From SZUA-309 sp965233675 (GTDB lineage Bacteria > Pseudomonadota > Gammaproteobacteria > Pseudomonadales > Azotimanducaceae): a DNA stretch of 64,000 nt. Below, one piece after another: positions 42,120 to 51,337 of this stretch; position 1 is the first letter of the stretch, and every line of letters starts with the position of its first letter. Location of the stretch: assembly GCA_965233675.1 (NCBI GenBank), contig OZ247498.1, positions 1,178,001 through 1,242,000 of the forward strand, in the 5' to 3' direction. The translations under genes were made by a program, and so were the position numbers. The notes under the pieces are model-generated. The model worked only from the letters and a program-made list of their open reading frames with translations. It was not told the DNA's origin and searched no databases.

Positions 42120-42731
42120 CTATTCGATCGTGGCCAGAACGGACGGCGGAGACTTCAGGCGATCGATGATCGCCAGGGCACAGGCCTTCGGAGCGGCGCT
42201 GCTGGTGTCCACCTCCAGGTCATAGCCCCGGTTGTGGGCGTGCACTTCATGGAAGTGAGAGGTGGCCGTGCCCGGGAAACGCCCGGATCGCAGGCTCTCC
42301 CTGGCATTGACCACCTCGAGGCTGCAGCGCACGCCGATCAGCCAGGCAGGGATACCCTTCAATGCTTCGGCGTAGTCTTCCAGGTAGTCGGGCTTGAAGA
42401 GCAGATCGTCGATGATCACGTTGTTGCCCGCTTTTGCGAACGCCGCGATTGCCCGGCGCATCCCGCACAACACCTGCTCGCCGTGCTCGCCGAACTGGAT
42501 ATGAGTGAGCAGTTCACCTTCCCTGGCCTGGGGCACGATATTCAGGCCACTGGCACCGGGCGTGTCTTCCGGCGAGTTCAGACCCCGATAGCGCCCCGGC
42601 ATCCCGTCCCTGAACTGATCCAGAGCGATGTGCTGATAGGGTTCCTCCAGCAGTTGCTGCAGCGTGATGGCCAGCGTGGTCTTACCGGCGCTGGAAGAAC
42701 CATTCAGAAAAATCACGTTTCCTGTCCCCAT
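42120..42731 (-). CDS. Chloramphenicol phosphotransferase-like kinase
   Basis: A 203-residue P-loop kinase of the CPT family (chloramphenicol 3-O-phosphotransferase of Streptomyces venezuelae is the type member). Walker A is FLNGSSSAGKTTLA; ALDQFRDGMP and NVIIDDLLFKPDYLEDY match the family's metal and base region (Asp), and the C-terminus AHNRGYDLEVDTS is typical. The ATG at 42731 gives the conserved N-terminus, while the open frame to 42812 does not. It is probably the first gene of the minus-strand operon and is divergent from the phosphopantetheinyl transferase (80 bp). It may phosphorylate a pathway intermediate or inactivate the product as self-protection; both are inference. Confidence 0.82.
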   Translation of the reverse strand: MGTGNVIFLNGSSSAGKTTLAITLQQLLEEPYQHIALDQFRDGMPGRYRGLNSPEDTPGASGLNIVPQAREGELLTHIQFGEHGEQVLCGMRRAIAAFAKAGNNVIIDDLLFKPDYLEDYAEALKGIPAWLIGVRCSLEVVNARESLRSGRFPGTATSHFHEVHAHNRGYDLEVDTSSAAPKACALAIIDRLKSPPSVLATIE

Positions 42732-42811
42732 GGCAGAGGATGGTATCGGGAAGGCTGCTGAACGACAATTGGCTGCACAGTCAGGTTGAATCTCCCGGGT
42801 GACCGAAAACA

Positions 42812-43480
42812 TTGATCGATGACATCGACGAACTGCAGGCGGCGCTGGACCGTGTCATTCCGATTCGGGAAGGCCTGACCGTTCTGGTGGGCGGGATTTC
42901 GGATTATCAGGATGGGTTGTTCCCGGACGAAGAAAAACTCATCGAGAAGGCTGTCGAGTCCAGACGTCGCGAGTTTGCAACCGCACGCGTCCTGGCCCGT
43001 TCGGCCATGTCCGAACTGGGCCATGCCCCTGGTCCCATACTCAGAGGGTCCCAACGGGAGCCTCTATGGCCGCAGGGGACGGTGGGGAGCCTCACCCACG
43101 CGGATGCCTGTGCCGCAGCCTGTGTGGCACGGCAGGAGGCGGTGAAGTCCGTGGGAATCGATATCGAACTGGCGGATCGGGTCGGCGAGCACCTGCACGG
43201 TAAGCTGTTCAGGCCGCCGGAGCGTCAATGGCTCAGTACCCGGGAAGCGAAATATGCGGGCCTGCTGTTTTCCGCCAAAGAAGCCGTCTACAAGGCGACT
43301 TTCCCGCTGGTGGGAAAGTTCATCGGTTTTCACGAGGCGGAACTGCGGGTGGATGAGTCGAAAGGGCGTATCTCCTTCCGATATATGGGCGATCACGCGC
43401 CGAACGCTGTCATGGAGAGTGCTGAATGCTGGTTTCTGTTCTCTGGTCCTTATGTGCTGAGCCTGGTGGTCATCCCTTGA
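42812..43480 (+). CDS. 4'-phosphopantetheinyl transferase (EntD/Sfp type)
   Basis: A 222-residue Sfp/EntD-type transferase that moves the phosphopantetheine arm of CoA onto carrier domains. Magnesium and CoA motifs: KSVGIDIELAD (residues about 110-120) and the LLFSAKEAVYKATFP stretch near residue 150 (WxxKEA-type signature), with RREFATARVLARSAM near the N-terminus. It starts with TTG at 42812. It lies between the aminoacyl-carrier operon and the polyketide synthase, so it very likely activates the carrier domains of both. It is followed after 20 bp by the NupC-type transporter. Confidence 0.9.
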   Translation: MIDDIDELQAALDRVIPIREGLTVLVGGISDYQDGLFPDEEKLIEKAVESRRREFATARVLARSAMSELGHAPGPILRGSQREPLWPQGTVGSLTHADACAAACVARQEAVKSVGIDIELADRVGEHLHGKLFRPPERQWLSTREAKYAGLLFSAKEAVYKATFPLVGKFIGFHEAELRVDESKGRISFRYMGDHAPNAVMESAECWFLFSGPYVLSLVVIP

Positions 43481-43500
43481 TCCGGAATCAGGAGGTCTGA

Positions 43501-44739
43501 GTGCAGGCATTGCTGGGTATTGTCGTTCTGATCTCGGCAGCGTGGCTTCTGAGCGAAAAGCGCGCGGATGTGGATTGGCGAGCGGTGCTGGTGGGGCTTG
43601 CCCTCCAGTTCGTTCTCGCGCTGGTACTTCTCAAAGTGCCGCTGGTCCGGGACGGGCTTCTGATGCTGAATGGCGTTGTCCATGCCGTGGAGCAGGCAAC
43701 CGTCACGGGCGCAGGCTTCATCTTCGGCTATCTGAGCGGCGGTACTGCGCCATTCGAGGTCACCGCGGAATCGGCGCTGTATCTCTTTGCTTTCCGGGTG
43801 CTGCCGCAGATCATCGTGTTCAGCGTTCTGGTCGCACTCTTCTGGTACTGGGGGGTGTTGCCAATGATCGTGCGCGGGTTGGGGCTGGCGCTGCGCAAGG
43901 TGATGGGGCTGAGCGGCGCGGTGGGCACCGCCGCCGCATCCAGTGTGTTTCTGGGCATGGTGGAGACGCCGCTGGTGGTACGCGCCTATCTGTCGAGCCT
44001 GAGCCGTTCGGAACTCTTCACCCTGATGACCTGCGGCATGTCCACGGTTGCCGGGTCCATCATGGTCCTTTACGCCAGCGTACTGGGCGATGTGATTCCC
44101 GGCGCCCTGGGCCATATTCTCACCGCGTCGGTGATCAATGTGATCGGCGCCGTGTATCTGTCCCGGGTAATGATCCCGGAGACGGACACGATTGCACCTG
44201 AGGCCGTGGCTGATGGTCTCCACTATTCAAGCAACATGGATGCGATCACCCGGGGAACGACGGATGGTCTCCGGCTGGCGGTAAACGTGGGGGCCATGGT
44301 CCTGGTTCTGGTCAGCCTGGTCGCACTGGTCAATCAGATGCTATCGATCGTCGTATTCGGAGAGGGGCCGCTGACGCTCGAACGGATGATGGGCTGGGTG
44401 TTCTCGCCGGTGGCCTGGCTCATCGGAATTCCCTGGTCGGAAGCCCAGCAGTCAGGCGCACTTCTGGGGTCCAAGCTCATTCTCAACGAACTGGTGGCTT
44501 ACCTGCAGATGGCGGCGCTCCCCGCCGGCACACTCTCCGAGCGCAGCTCGCTGATCATGACCTATGCGCTATGCGGTTTCGCCAACTTCGGGAGCCTGGG
44601 CATCATGCTCGGTGGGCTGCAGACACTGGTGCCCGAAAGGCGGGAAGAGGTGCTGGCCGTCGCGCCGAAGACATTGATATCCGGCATGGCGGTCACCAGC
44701 GTCACCGCCGCGGTTGTTGGTCTGGTGTTGTCCATCTAG
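43501..44739 (+). CDS. NupC-family nucleoside transporter
   Basis: A 412-residue inner-membrane protein of the concentrative nucleoside transporter family (NupC/CNT), which imports nucleosides with H+ or Na+. It has the typical start with three helices, then a Gly-rich reentrant stretch (GAGFIFGYLSGGTAPF), SAVGTAAASSVFLGMVETP-like core (EXXLxxR region VETPLVVRAYL), MTCGMSTVAGSIMVLYA, and the C-terminal YALCGFANFGSLGIMLGGL. The GTG at 43501 is used. Its 3' end overlaps the convergent polyketide synthase by 4 bp. It might import a precursor or simply be a salvage gene beside the cluster. Confidence 0.9.
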   Translation: MQALLGIVVLISAAWLLSEKRADVDWRAVLVGLALQFVLALVLLKVPLVRDGLLMLNGVVHAVEQATVTGAGFIFGYLSGGTAPFEVTAESALYLFAFRVLPQIIVFSVLVALFWYWGVLPMIVRGLGLALRKVMGLSGAVGTAAASSVFLGMVETPLVVRAYLSSLSRSELFTLMTCGMSTVAGSIMVLYASVLGDVIPGALGHILTASVINVIGAVYLSRVMIPETDTIAPEAVADGLHYSSNMDAITRGTTDGLRLAVNVGAMVLVLVSLVALVNQMLSIVVFGEGPLTLERMMGWVFSPVAWLIGIPWSEAQQSGALLGSKLILNELVAYLQMAALPAGTLSERSSLIMTYALCGFANFGSLGIMLGGLQTLVPERREEVLAVAPKTLISGMAVTSVTAAVVGLVLSI

Positions 44740-47700
44740 CCAGCGGAGACCTGCAGCGCATCGTCCATCTCTGATTCCATGTTCCGCAATGCCGATTTGA
44801 TACCACCCACCAGCACCCGGACGTTGGGCTCAAGGACCATGCTGTCATGGTCGCCAGGGACGATATTGACTTCGAGATGGCGTACATATGGCGACCATCC
44901 ATTGTCCTCCGCCAGGTATTCCCGGTGTTCGTCCATGAGTCGGCCGCCGCTCAGGTGATACTTGATGTGCTGCTTCGGCCGGAAAAGGCAGACGTCCACG
45001 TCGACCTCCGGCACCTCGTATTTTCTCAGCGCGCGCAGGAATGCATTGCCGACGGTTTCAGACCGGAAATTGGCTTCGGCCATCTCACTTTCGGCTTCCG
45101 CCCGCTGCGCCCGTGCCCGAGCCGTCTTCTGCCATTCGCTGCGTTCCCTGAGCTTCTCGAGCAGATACTTGGGACCTGTGCGTTTGAAATCCTGATAGGC
45201 CATCGTCAGACGATCTCTCAATGAAAGTATGACCTGATCACGGACTGGGGTGTCCAGCATGATGATCGGAAGCACCCTTTCTCCCGCATCGATCAGGCGT
45301 CTCGCGATCTCATACGCGATCAGTCCCCCCCCGGAGAAACCACCCAACAGGTAGGGGCCGGATGGCTGCACCTGCCGGATCTCGTCGATATAGGCCGTGG
45401 CCATATCCTCGAACGATTCGTGTGGTTCCATGTCGCCAAAGAGGCCTCGCGCCTGGAGCGCATAAAAGGGGCGGTCTTCACCAAGCAGCAGCGCCAGATG
45501 GCTCAAGTTAAGAACATTGCCGAACATACCGGCAACCATGAACAACGGGGTCTCGCCGCCCACAGGCCCTGTGTTCATCGAAACAACGTAGGTGAATTCG
45601 GGGCCCTTCGCTGCGTTAGCGGGAACTGCATTGCCGTCTGCCGATTCGTCGTACTCGGCACCACGGATCAGTTTTGCCAGATCGTTGATGGTGGGCGACT
45701 GCATCAGGACTGACATGGGAAGGTCTGTTCCGAATTTGTCGGCGATCTCGTTGAAGAGCCGAACAGCGACCAGAGAATGTCCACCCAGGTCGAAGAAGCT
45801 GTCGTGGATCCCGACCCCATCCACGCCAAGCAATTTGGCCCAGAGTTCGGCCAGTGTTCTTTCGATTTCGTCTCTTGGCGCTTCGAACTCGTTGTCCAGT
45901 TCCGGCCGTTCAAACGTCGCTGTTGCCCGGGCGGTAGCAGATTCTGCGATGGCGGCTGCCTGATTTTCCAACGCCTGTACGTCCAGCGAACTCACCACGA
46001 TCTGAGCGGACATACCCTGACACAAAGTCTGCTCCAGCGCGTTTAGTCCCTGTTGGACAGTGATTCCCTGCGAGAGGTTGTGCTGAAGAGCCGCTTCGCC
46101 CTGTGACAGATTCGCTGCCTGTTCGGGCGCCGTGTTTTCAGGATTGGTGTCGTGACCTCGACTGAAATCCCCGATGAGTTTGTTCAGCGTCAGCTGCTCA
46201 ACCTCAGCAAGGATTTCGCCGGCTGGGTTGGTCAGCGTTACGTCAAACGCTGCAAACTGATCAGCGTCGCTCTCACCAACATACCGGATCCAGCAGTTCA
46301 TGCTTGATTCGAAGGGTGCGTAGGCGGTAAACGCACGATAGGAGAAAGGCACCCAGAGATACTCGGCGATCTCCTGGGCGGCATAGCCGGGAATCAGATC
46401 CATCGCACAGCCCGTCCCGATGTCCAGCATGGCCGGATGAATGCGGTGCGTATTCAGATCACCGTGAAACTGTTCGGGCAACTCGATGCGTGCGAGAGCC
46501 TCCTGATCTCCGAAGCGGAGTGTTTTGAGTACTCGCCAGCGCGGCCCGAAATTCAGATGGTCTTCCTGACGGGTGCGCAGAAAACCGCCACCGGCCGCTG
46601 ATTGCTCAGAGCGATTGCACCTTTCGGTGATGGCGGCCAGATCCAGAGGGGCCGCCCGTTCGCGTTCCGTTGCAACAACGAGCGCCGTGGCGCACAGTTC
46701 CCAGTCAGAGCCGTGCTGGCCGAAGATCTCGGTTTGCCAGCCCCGTTTGGCGTGCTTCATTCTTACCTTGACGTGACGGGTGCTGGCGTTGTCGATGAAC
46801 AGTCCTGATTGGAAAACAAGGTTCTCGACCCGGAAACCGTCCCGCTCAAAGGACTGCTCAACGGCGTTCTGAATCAGTTCGAAGTACCCCGTACCAGGCA
46901 GCAGCGCGTCACCGGTCTTGAGCCGGTGTTCGTCGATTACCCAGTCTGACTGGGCGCTGAATGCAAAGGTCACTTCATGGATTTCATCCGTGCCTTCTCT
47001 CAGCATTCGATGTCCGGGCTGGGGACTCGTCTGCCCGGTTGATTCCGGAGCGACAAGGCCCACATCGGACCAGATGCCCCAGTTGAGCGCGACTATGGGG
47101 TACGGACGATGCGATCGTTTCGATTCGGCAAAGGTGTTGAGAAAGCTGTTGGCAGCGACGTAGTCGGCCTGACCCTGTGGTGCGATAAACGTACTTGTAG
47201 AGCCGAACAACACCATGAAATCTATCGGACGCTCTCGAAAGAGTTCGTCGAGGACCAGCGTGCCGTAGAGTTTGGTGGAAAATACTTCCTCGATCTCAGC
47301 CGTCGTTTTCAGCTGAATCAGGCTATCGCGGATCGTCCCGGCGGCATGAAAAACACCGTCTATCGTGCCGAAGGCCGCCTCCGCCGAGGCAACCGCCTCC
47401 TGAACCTGTTCCGCGACGGTGACATCTGCAGCGTGATAGAGCACCTGCGCACCCAGTCCCTCGAGGTGCCGAATCTTGAGGATGGAGCCGCTGATCGGAT
47501 CAGTTGCCGGGTGGTGTTGTAACCACTCATCCCAGGCTTCCGCGGGTGGAAGTGGGGTTCGGCCGGTGAGCAGGAGTCGGGCGCCATAGCTGGATGCCAG
47601 GTGCTGCGCCAGTGCGGTGGCGATGCCGCCAAGGCCGCCGGTGATCAGATAAACGCCTGAATCTTTGAGCAGAGGTGCGTTCTCTCCCGGCGCCTTTCTG

Positions 47701-50700
47701 GGTCTTACGTGGTGCTGCCAGCGGACATCGCCTCGCCAGGCAATGGTACGGGTCGTTTCCGGGCCAAGGAGATCGGCCAATAGCGAACGAGTTGCCGCTT
47801 CGGCACTCTCTCGGTCGTTCTCGAGTACATCCAGATCGATAAAGGCGCAGCTGAAACCGGGAAATTCTCTCGGTATGACGCGGCACGGGCCAAGAGCGGT
47901 TGCTTTTGTGGGGTAGGCGGCGCCATGCCCGTCGGTGGCCTGGGCTCCATTGGCCGCGACGATCCAGTGACATTCGTGATCATCGAGACCAGCCTTGCCA
48001 AATGCCCGTGCGAGATAGAATAGGGAATAAAAACCCTGGTTCTGGATCCGGTGGAAGAAGGTCGAGCCCGGTCGATGGGATTGATCGAAGGTGAGTAACC
48101 AGGTGTGCAGGATCCGATCGGGCAGTCGATTCTGGTCCCGAAGGTTCTCCAGCAACTGCTGGTAGCCATCACCACCGGCCTCGGGCGCAATCGAATAGGT
48201 GTGATCATCATGCTGGGCGAATACATCTCCGTCATGCACCTCGATCACTTCGTGTCCGGCGCCGCGGAGGAGCTCGATCGCTTTGGAGGATATCGGGTCG
48301 TTGCCATGCAGGGCGAGCCACCGATGGGGTGCTTCATCGCTGTCGAGGATGCCTTGCTGAACCCAGCGTGGCTCGAAGAACCACCGATTCTCCTCTTCGA
48401 TCCGCATTGGTTTGAGCCGGTCTTCCTGCTCCTGAACGCCACCACTCCCTGGTTCGAACCAGTAACTGGCATGCTGAAAGGGATAGGTGGGCAGGGGGGT
48501 GATCTTACGCTCCGGCCAGAGGCCTTCCACGTCCAGTTCCGCACCCAGTGCATGCAGGCGACCCATCGCACCGCGAAGGTATACGGAGTCGGGTGTTTCT
48601 TCGTTCGGATGCCTCATCGATGCAACGACGCGTTGGGCAGATACGCCCCCATTCTGCCTCGCGAACGAGCCCAGCATGTTGCCTGGTCCAACCTCGAGGA
48701 AAATCAGGTCGTCTGCCTTCGCGAGATAGTCGATGCCGTCTCCGAAGTGCACGGTGTGGCGCAAATGTTCCATCCAGTAGGCTGGATCCATGGCCTGCTC
48801 GTTCGTCAGCGGCGTTCCGGAACGATTGGAAATAATGGGAATGTTCGGCGGCGATAACTTCAGCGACCGGATATGATCGCCAAAATTTTCGAGAATGCCG
48901 TCAAACAGCCGTGAGTGGGCGGCGACCCCGACCTTCACGCGCTGTGAGTCGATACCATCCTGGGCCAGTCGGGCGGCAAGGTCATCAAGGTCTTCAGATG
49001 TTCCTGAGGCAACCGATATTTGCGGGCTGTTCGCGGAAGCCAGATCGAGTTTCTCACCGAGGTAAGGCAACAGGTCGTCAGCAGGCATCGGAACGCTCAG
49101 TACACCCCCTGGTGGTGCCTGTTCTACCAGCTGCCCGCGAAGCAGAAGGATGCCAAGGGCGTCTTCGAAACTCGTGACACCCGCAACACAGGCGGCCGTA
49201 TTCTCGCCCATGCTGTGGCCGATCAGCAGATCCGGCTGGACTCCGTAGTGCTTCCAGACCTGTGTAAGTGCGTACTCGACCATGAAGGTCAACGGGAGCT
49301 GGTTGGAGGGATGGTCGAGCAGGTCGGTTACTCTATCGCGATCCTGCGCCTCGGCATGAAATATCGGGGAAAGATCGACGCCATGGCTCGATTCAAGCGT
49401 TTGCAGCCCATGATCGATGTGCTTCCGGAAAATGGGTTCTGTCCTATAGAGGTCTGCCCCCATCTGAAAGTACTGGGCACCGCCTCCTGGAAACATGAAA
49501 ACGATTCGCGGATTACGCACCTCGTCGGAGATGTTGAATATGCGCCGGGGATCGCTGTTGTCCAGCACACTGATGGCATCTTCAACGGAATCACAGGCGA
49601 ATATCCTCCTGTGTTCGAAGGCCTTTCTTCCCTTGGCGAGCGTGAAGGCGATGTCGGCGAGGTTGGCCTGAGGATTTGAACGCAGCCAGTCATGGAAACG
49701 TTCGGTGCCGTCATCCAGTGCGCGTCGATTCCTTGCAGAAAGCACGATGAACTGCGGCCCGGATGCCGACGAGGCAATCGGGGAGGGGTTGGCAGAGGGT
49801 GGCTCTTCGAGCACAACGAAGGCATTGGTACCACCCACCCCGAGCGAGTTTACCGCAGCCCGTCGAGGCACACTGTCGGAATGCCAGTCGCTCAGTTCCT
49901 GGGCGACTTCAAAAGGCCCCCCCTCGAATTCGATGTTCGGATTCGGAGCTTCATAGTTTAGAGACGGCGGAATCTGTCTGTTCTCGAGCGCCATTGTGGC
50001 TTTTATCAGACTGGCGACCCCTGCTGCAGTGTCCAGATGCCCGATGTTGGACTTTACCGAGCCGATCCTGCAGAAGCCGGATTCATTGGTGGATTCCCGG
50101 AACGCATTCGTCAACGCGGCAATCTCAATGGGATCGCCCACAGGGGTTGCCGTGCCGTGGCATTCCACATAGCCAATGGAGTCTGCTGTTATGTCCGCAA
50201 CGGCAAGCGCTTCTGCGATGGCTGCTGACTGGCCTTCCACACTGGGAGCGAGGTAACCGACTTTGGACGAGCCGTCGTTATTGACTGCACTGCCTTTGAT
50301 CACTGCATGAATGTGATCGCCGTCTTCGAGCGCTTCGCTGAGCCGTCTGAGGACGACCACACCTGCACCGCTCCCGAAGACCGTGCCTTTGGAGCGATGG
50401 TCGAAGGGCCGGCAATGTCCATCCGGCGACAGTACTTCGCCTTCCTTGTAAACATAGCCAACATTGTGTGGCACCTCGATCGTTGACCCGCCTGCAAGCG
50501 CCAGATCGCACTCTCCTGATAGCAGGCTCTGTACCGCCATATGGGTTGCCACCAGCGAGGTGGAACAGGCGGTCTGAACATTGACGCTGGGCCCCTTGAG
50601 GTCGAACAGGTACGAAACTCTGGTGGAAAGAAAGTCTTTGTCGTTACCGGTATGCCGGAGCAGGAAGGTGCCTACGCTGTCGAGAAGTTCCGGATTGGTC

Positions 50701-51116
50701 AGCAGGTTGTAGACGAAATATGCGCCCATGCCACATCCGGCAAACACACCAATGGCACCGTCGAATTCCGCTGGCGGATGGCCGGCGCGCTCGATTGCTT
50801 CCCAGGACGCCTCGTAGAAGTGCCGATGCTGCGGGTCGATGATTCCGGCTTCTTTCTGGCTGAAACCGAAGAAGTCCGGGTCAAAGTGGTCGATTCCCTG
50901 TAACGGTATGCCTGCACGTACATAGTTGGGATTCGCCAGCGTACTTCGACTGACGCCGCGTTCGAGAAGTTCTGCTTCGCTGTACTCGCGAACGGATTCA
51001 TGACCGCGCGCCAGGTTGTGCCAGAACTCTTCGGGTGTGTTCGCGTCGGGCACGCGAATGGACATACCGATAATAGCAATATCGTTGTCGTTAGCCTCAA
51101 TAGGGGCGTCAGGCAT
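44736..51116 (-). CDS. Type I polyketide synthase, KS-AT-KR-DH-ACP-TE
   Basis: A 2126-residue single-module polyketide synthase. In order: ketosynthase (about 10-440) with Cys184 in TACSTS, His in ECHGTAT and KSNIGH; acyltransferase (540-880) with GHSMGE; a linker; ketoreductase (1150-1350) with TGGLGGIA and the Ser/Tyr/Asn set in FGSTS...ADYVAANSF; dehydratase-like double hotdog (1410-1650) with EHRLKTGDALLPG and HPAMLD; a Gln-rich linker; carrier domain (1780-1850) with GGHSLVAVR; thioesterase (1880-2129) with GGFSGGGLIA. No enoylreductase. The ATG at 51116 is preferred to a TTG 9 bp upstream. The terminal thioesterase means product release happens here. Whether it is used once or iteratively cannot be told. 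The divergent carboxylase/reductase may supply its extender. Confidence 0.92.
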   Translation of the reverse strand: MPDAPIEANDNDIAIIGMSIRVPDANTPEEFWHNLARGHESVREYSEAELLERGVSRSTLANPNYVRAGIPLQGIDHFDPDFFGFSQKEAGIIDPQHRHFYEASWEAIERAGHPPAEFDGAIGVFAGCGMGAYFVYNLLTNPELLDSVGTFLLRHTGNDKDFLSTRVSYLFDLKGPSVNVQTACSTSLVATHMAVQSLLSGECDLALAGGSTIEVPHNVGYVYKEGEVLSPDGHCRPFDHRSKGTVFGSGAGVVVLRRLSEALEDGDHIHAVIKGSAVNNDGSSKVGYLAPSVEGQSAAIAEALAVADITADSIGYVECHGTATPVGDPIEIAALTNAFRESTNESGFCRIGSVKSNIGHLDTAAGVASLIKATMALENRQIPPSLNYEAPNPNIEFEGGPFEVAQELSDWHSDSVPRRAAVNSLGVGGTNAFVVLEEPPSANPSPIASSASGPQFIVLSARNRRALDDGTERFHDWLRSNPQANLADIAFTLAKGRKAFEHRRIFACDSVEDAISVLDNSDPRRIFNISDEVRNPRIVFMFPGGGAQYFQMGADLYRTEPIFRKHIDHGLQTLESSHGVDLSPIFHAEAQDRDRVTDLLDHPSNQLPLTFMVEYALTQVWKHYGVQPDLLIGHSMGENTAACVAGVTSFEDALGILLLRGQLVEQAPPGGVLSVPMPADDLLPYLGEKLDLASANSPQISVASGTSEDLDDLAARLAQDGIDSQRVKVGVAAHSRLFDGILENFGDHIRSLKLSPPNIPIISNRSGTPLTNEQAMDPAYWMEHLRHTVHFGDGIDYLAKADDLIFLEVGPGNMLGSFARQNGGVSAQRVVASMRHPNEETPDSVYLRGAMGRLHALGAELDVEGLWPERKITPLPTYPFQHASYWFEPGSGGVQEQEDRLKPMRIEEENRWFFEPRWVQQGILDSDEAPHRWLALHGNDPISSKAIELLRGAGHEVIEVHDGDVFAQHDDHTYSIAPEAGGDGYQQLLENLRDQNRLPDRILHTWLLTFDQSHRPGSTFFHRIQNQGFYSLFYLARAFGKAGLDDHECHWIVAANGAQATDGHGAAYPTKATALGPCRVIPREFPGFSCAFIDLDVLENDRESAEAATRSLLADLLGPETTRTIAWRGDVRWQHHVRPRKAPGENAPLLKDSGVYLITGGLGGIATALAQHLASSYGARLLLTGRTPLPPAEAWDEWLQHHPATDPISGSILKIRHLEGLGAQVLYHAADVTVAEQVQEAVASAEAAFGTIDGVFHAAGTIRDSLIQLKTTAEIEEVFSTKLYGTLVLDELFRERPIDFMVLFGSTSTFIAPQGQADYVAANSFLNTFAESKRSHRPYPIVALNWGIWSDVGLVAPESTGQTSPQPGHRMLREGTDEIHEVTFAFSAQSDWVIDEHRLKTGDALLPGTGYFELIQNAVEQSFERDGFRVENLVFQSGLFIDNASTRHVKVRMKHAKRGWQTEIFGQHGSDWELCATALVVATERERAAPLDLAAITERCNRSEQSAAGGGFLRTRQEDHLNFGPRWRVLKTLRFGDQEALARIELPEQFHGDLNTHRIHPAMLDIGTGCAMDLIPGYAAQEIAEYLWVPFSYRAFTAYAPFESSMNCWIRYVGESDADQFAAFDVTLTNPAGEILAEVEQLTLNKLIGDFSRGHDTNPENTAPEQAANLSQGEAALQHNLSQGITVQQGLNALEQTLCQGMSAQIVVSSLDVQALENQAAAIAESATARATATFERPELDNEFEAPRDEIERTLAELWAKLLGVDGVGIHDSFFDLGGHSLVAVRLFNEIADKFGTDLPMSVLMQSPTINDLAKLIRGAEYDESADGNAVPANAAKGPEFTYVVSMNTGPVGGETPLFMVAGMFGNVLNLSHLALLLGEDRPFYALQARGLFGDMEPHESFEDMATAYIDEIRQVQPSGPYLLGGFSGGGLIAYEIARRLIDAGERVLPIIMLDTPVRDQVILSLRDRLTMAYQDFKRTGPKYLLEKLRERSEWQKTARARAQRAEAESEMAEANFRSETVGNAFLRALRKYEVPEVDVDVCLFRPKQHIKYHLSGGRLMDEHREYLAEDNGWSPYVRHLEVNIVPGDHDSMVLEPNVRVLVGGIKSALRNMESEMDDALQVSAG

Positions 51117-51337
51117 AGCTCTCAATCATCCAGGGTTCGTGATGCGCATTATGCCGATTGTAGATCGCGGAGGTTTTAACGGATTACAACCTGGGGACAA
51201 CAGATTGTAGGTTTCTTATGGGGTTTAACTTACGCTGAATTCCAATAGATCAGAGGTCTGGGTGACCAGCAGCGTTTTTCGAAGTGATGCCTGGCTATCC
51301 AGACGAAGTACCGATCGCAACAGGGAGAAAGCACGGA

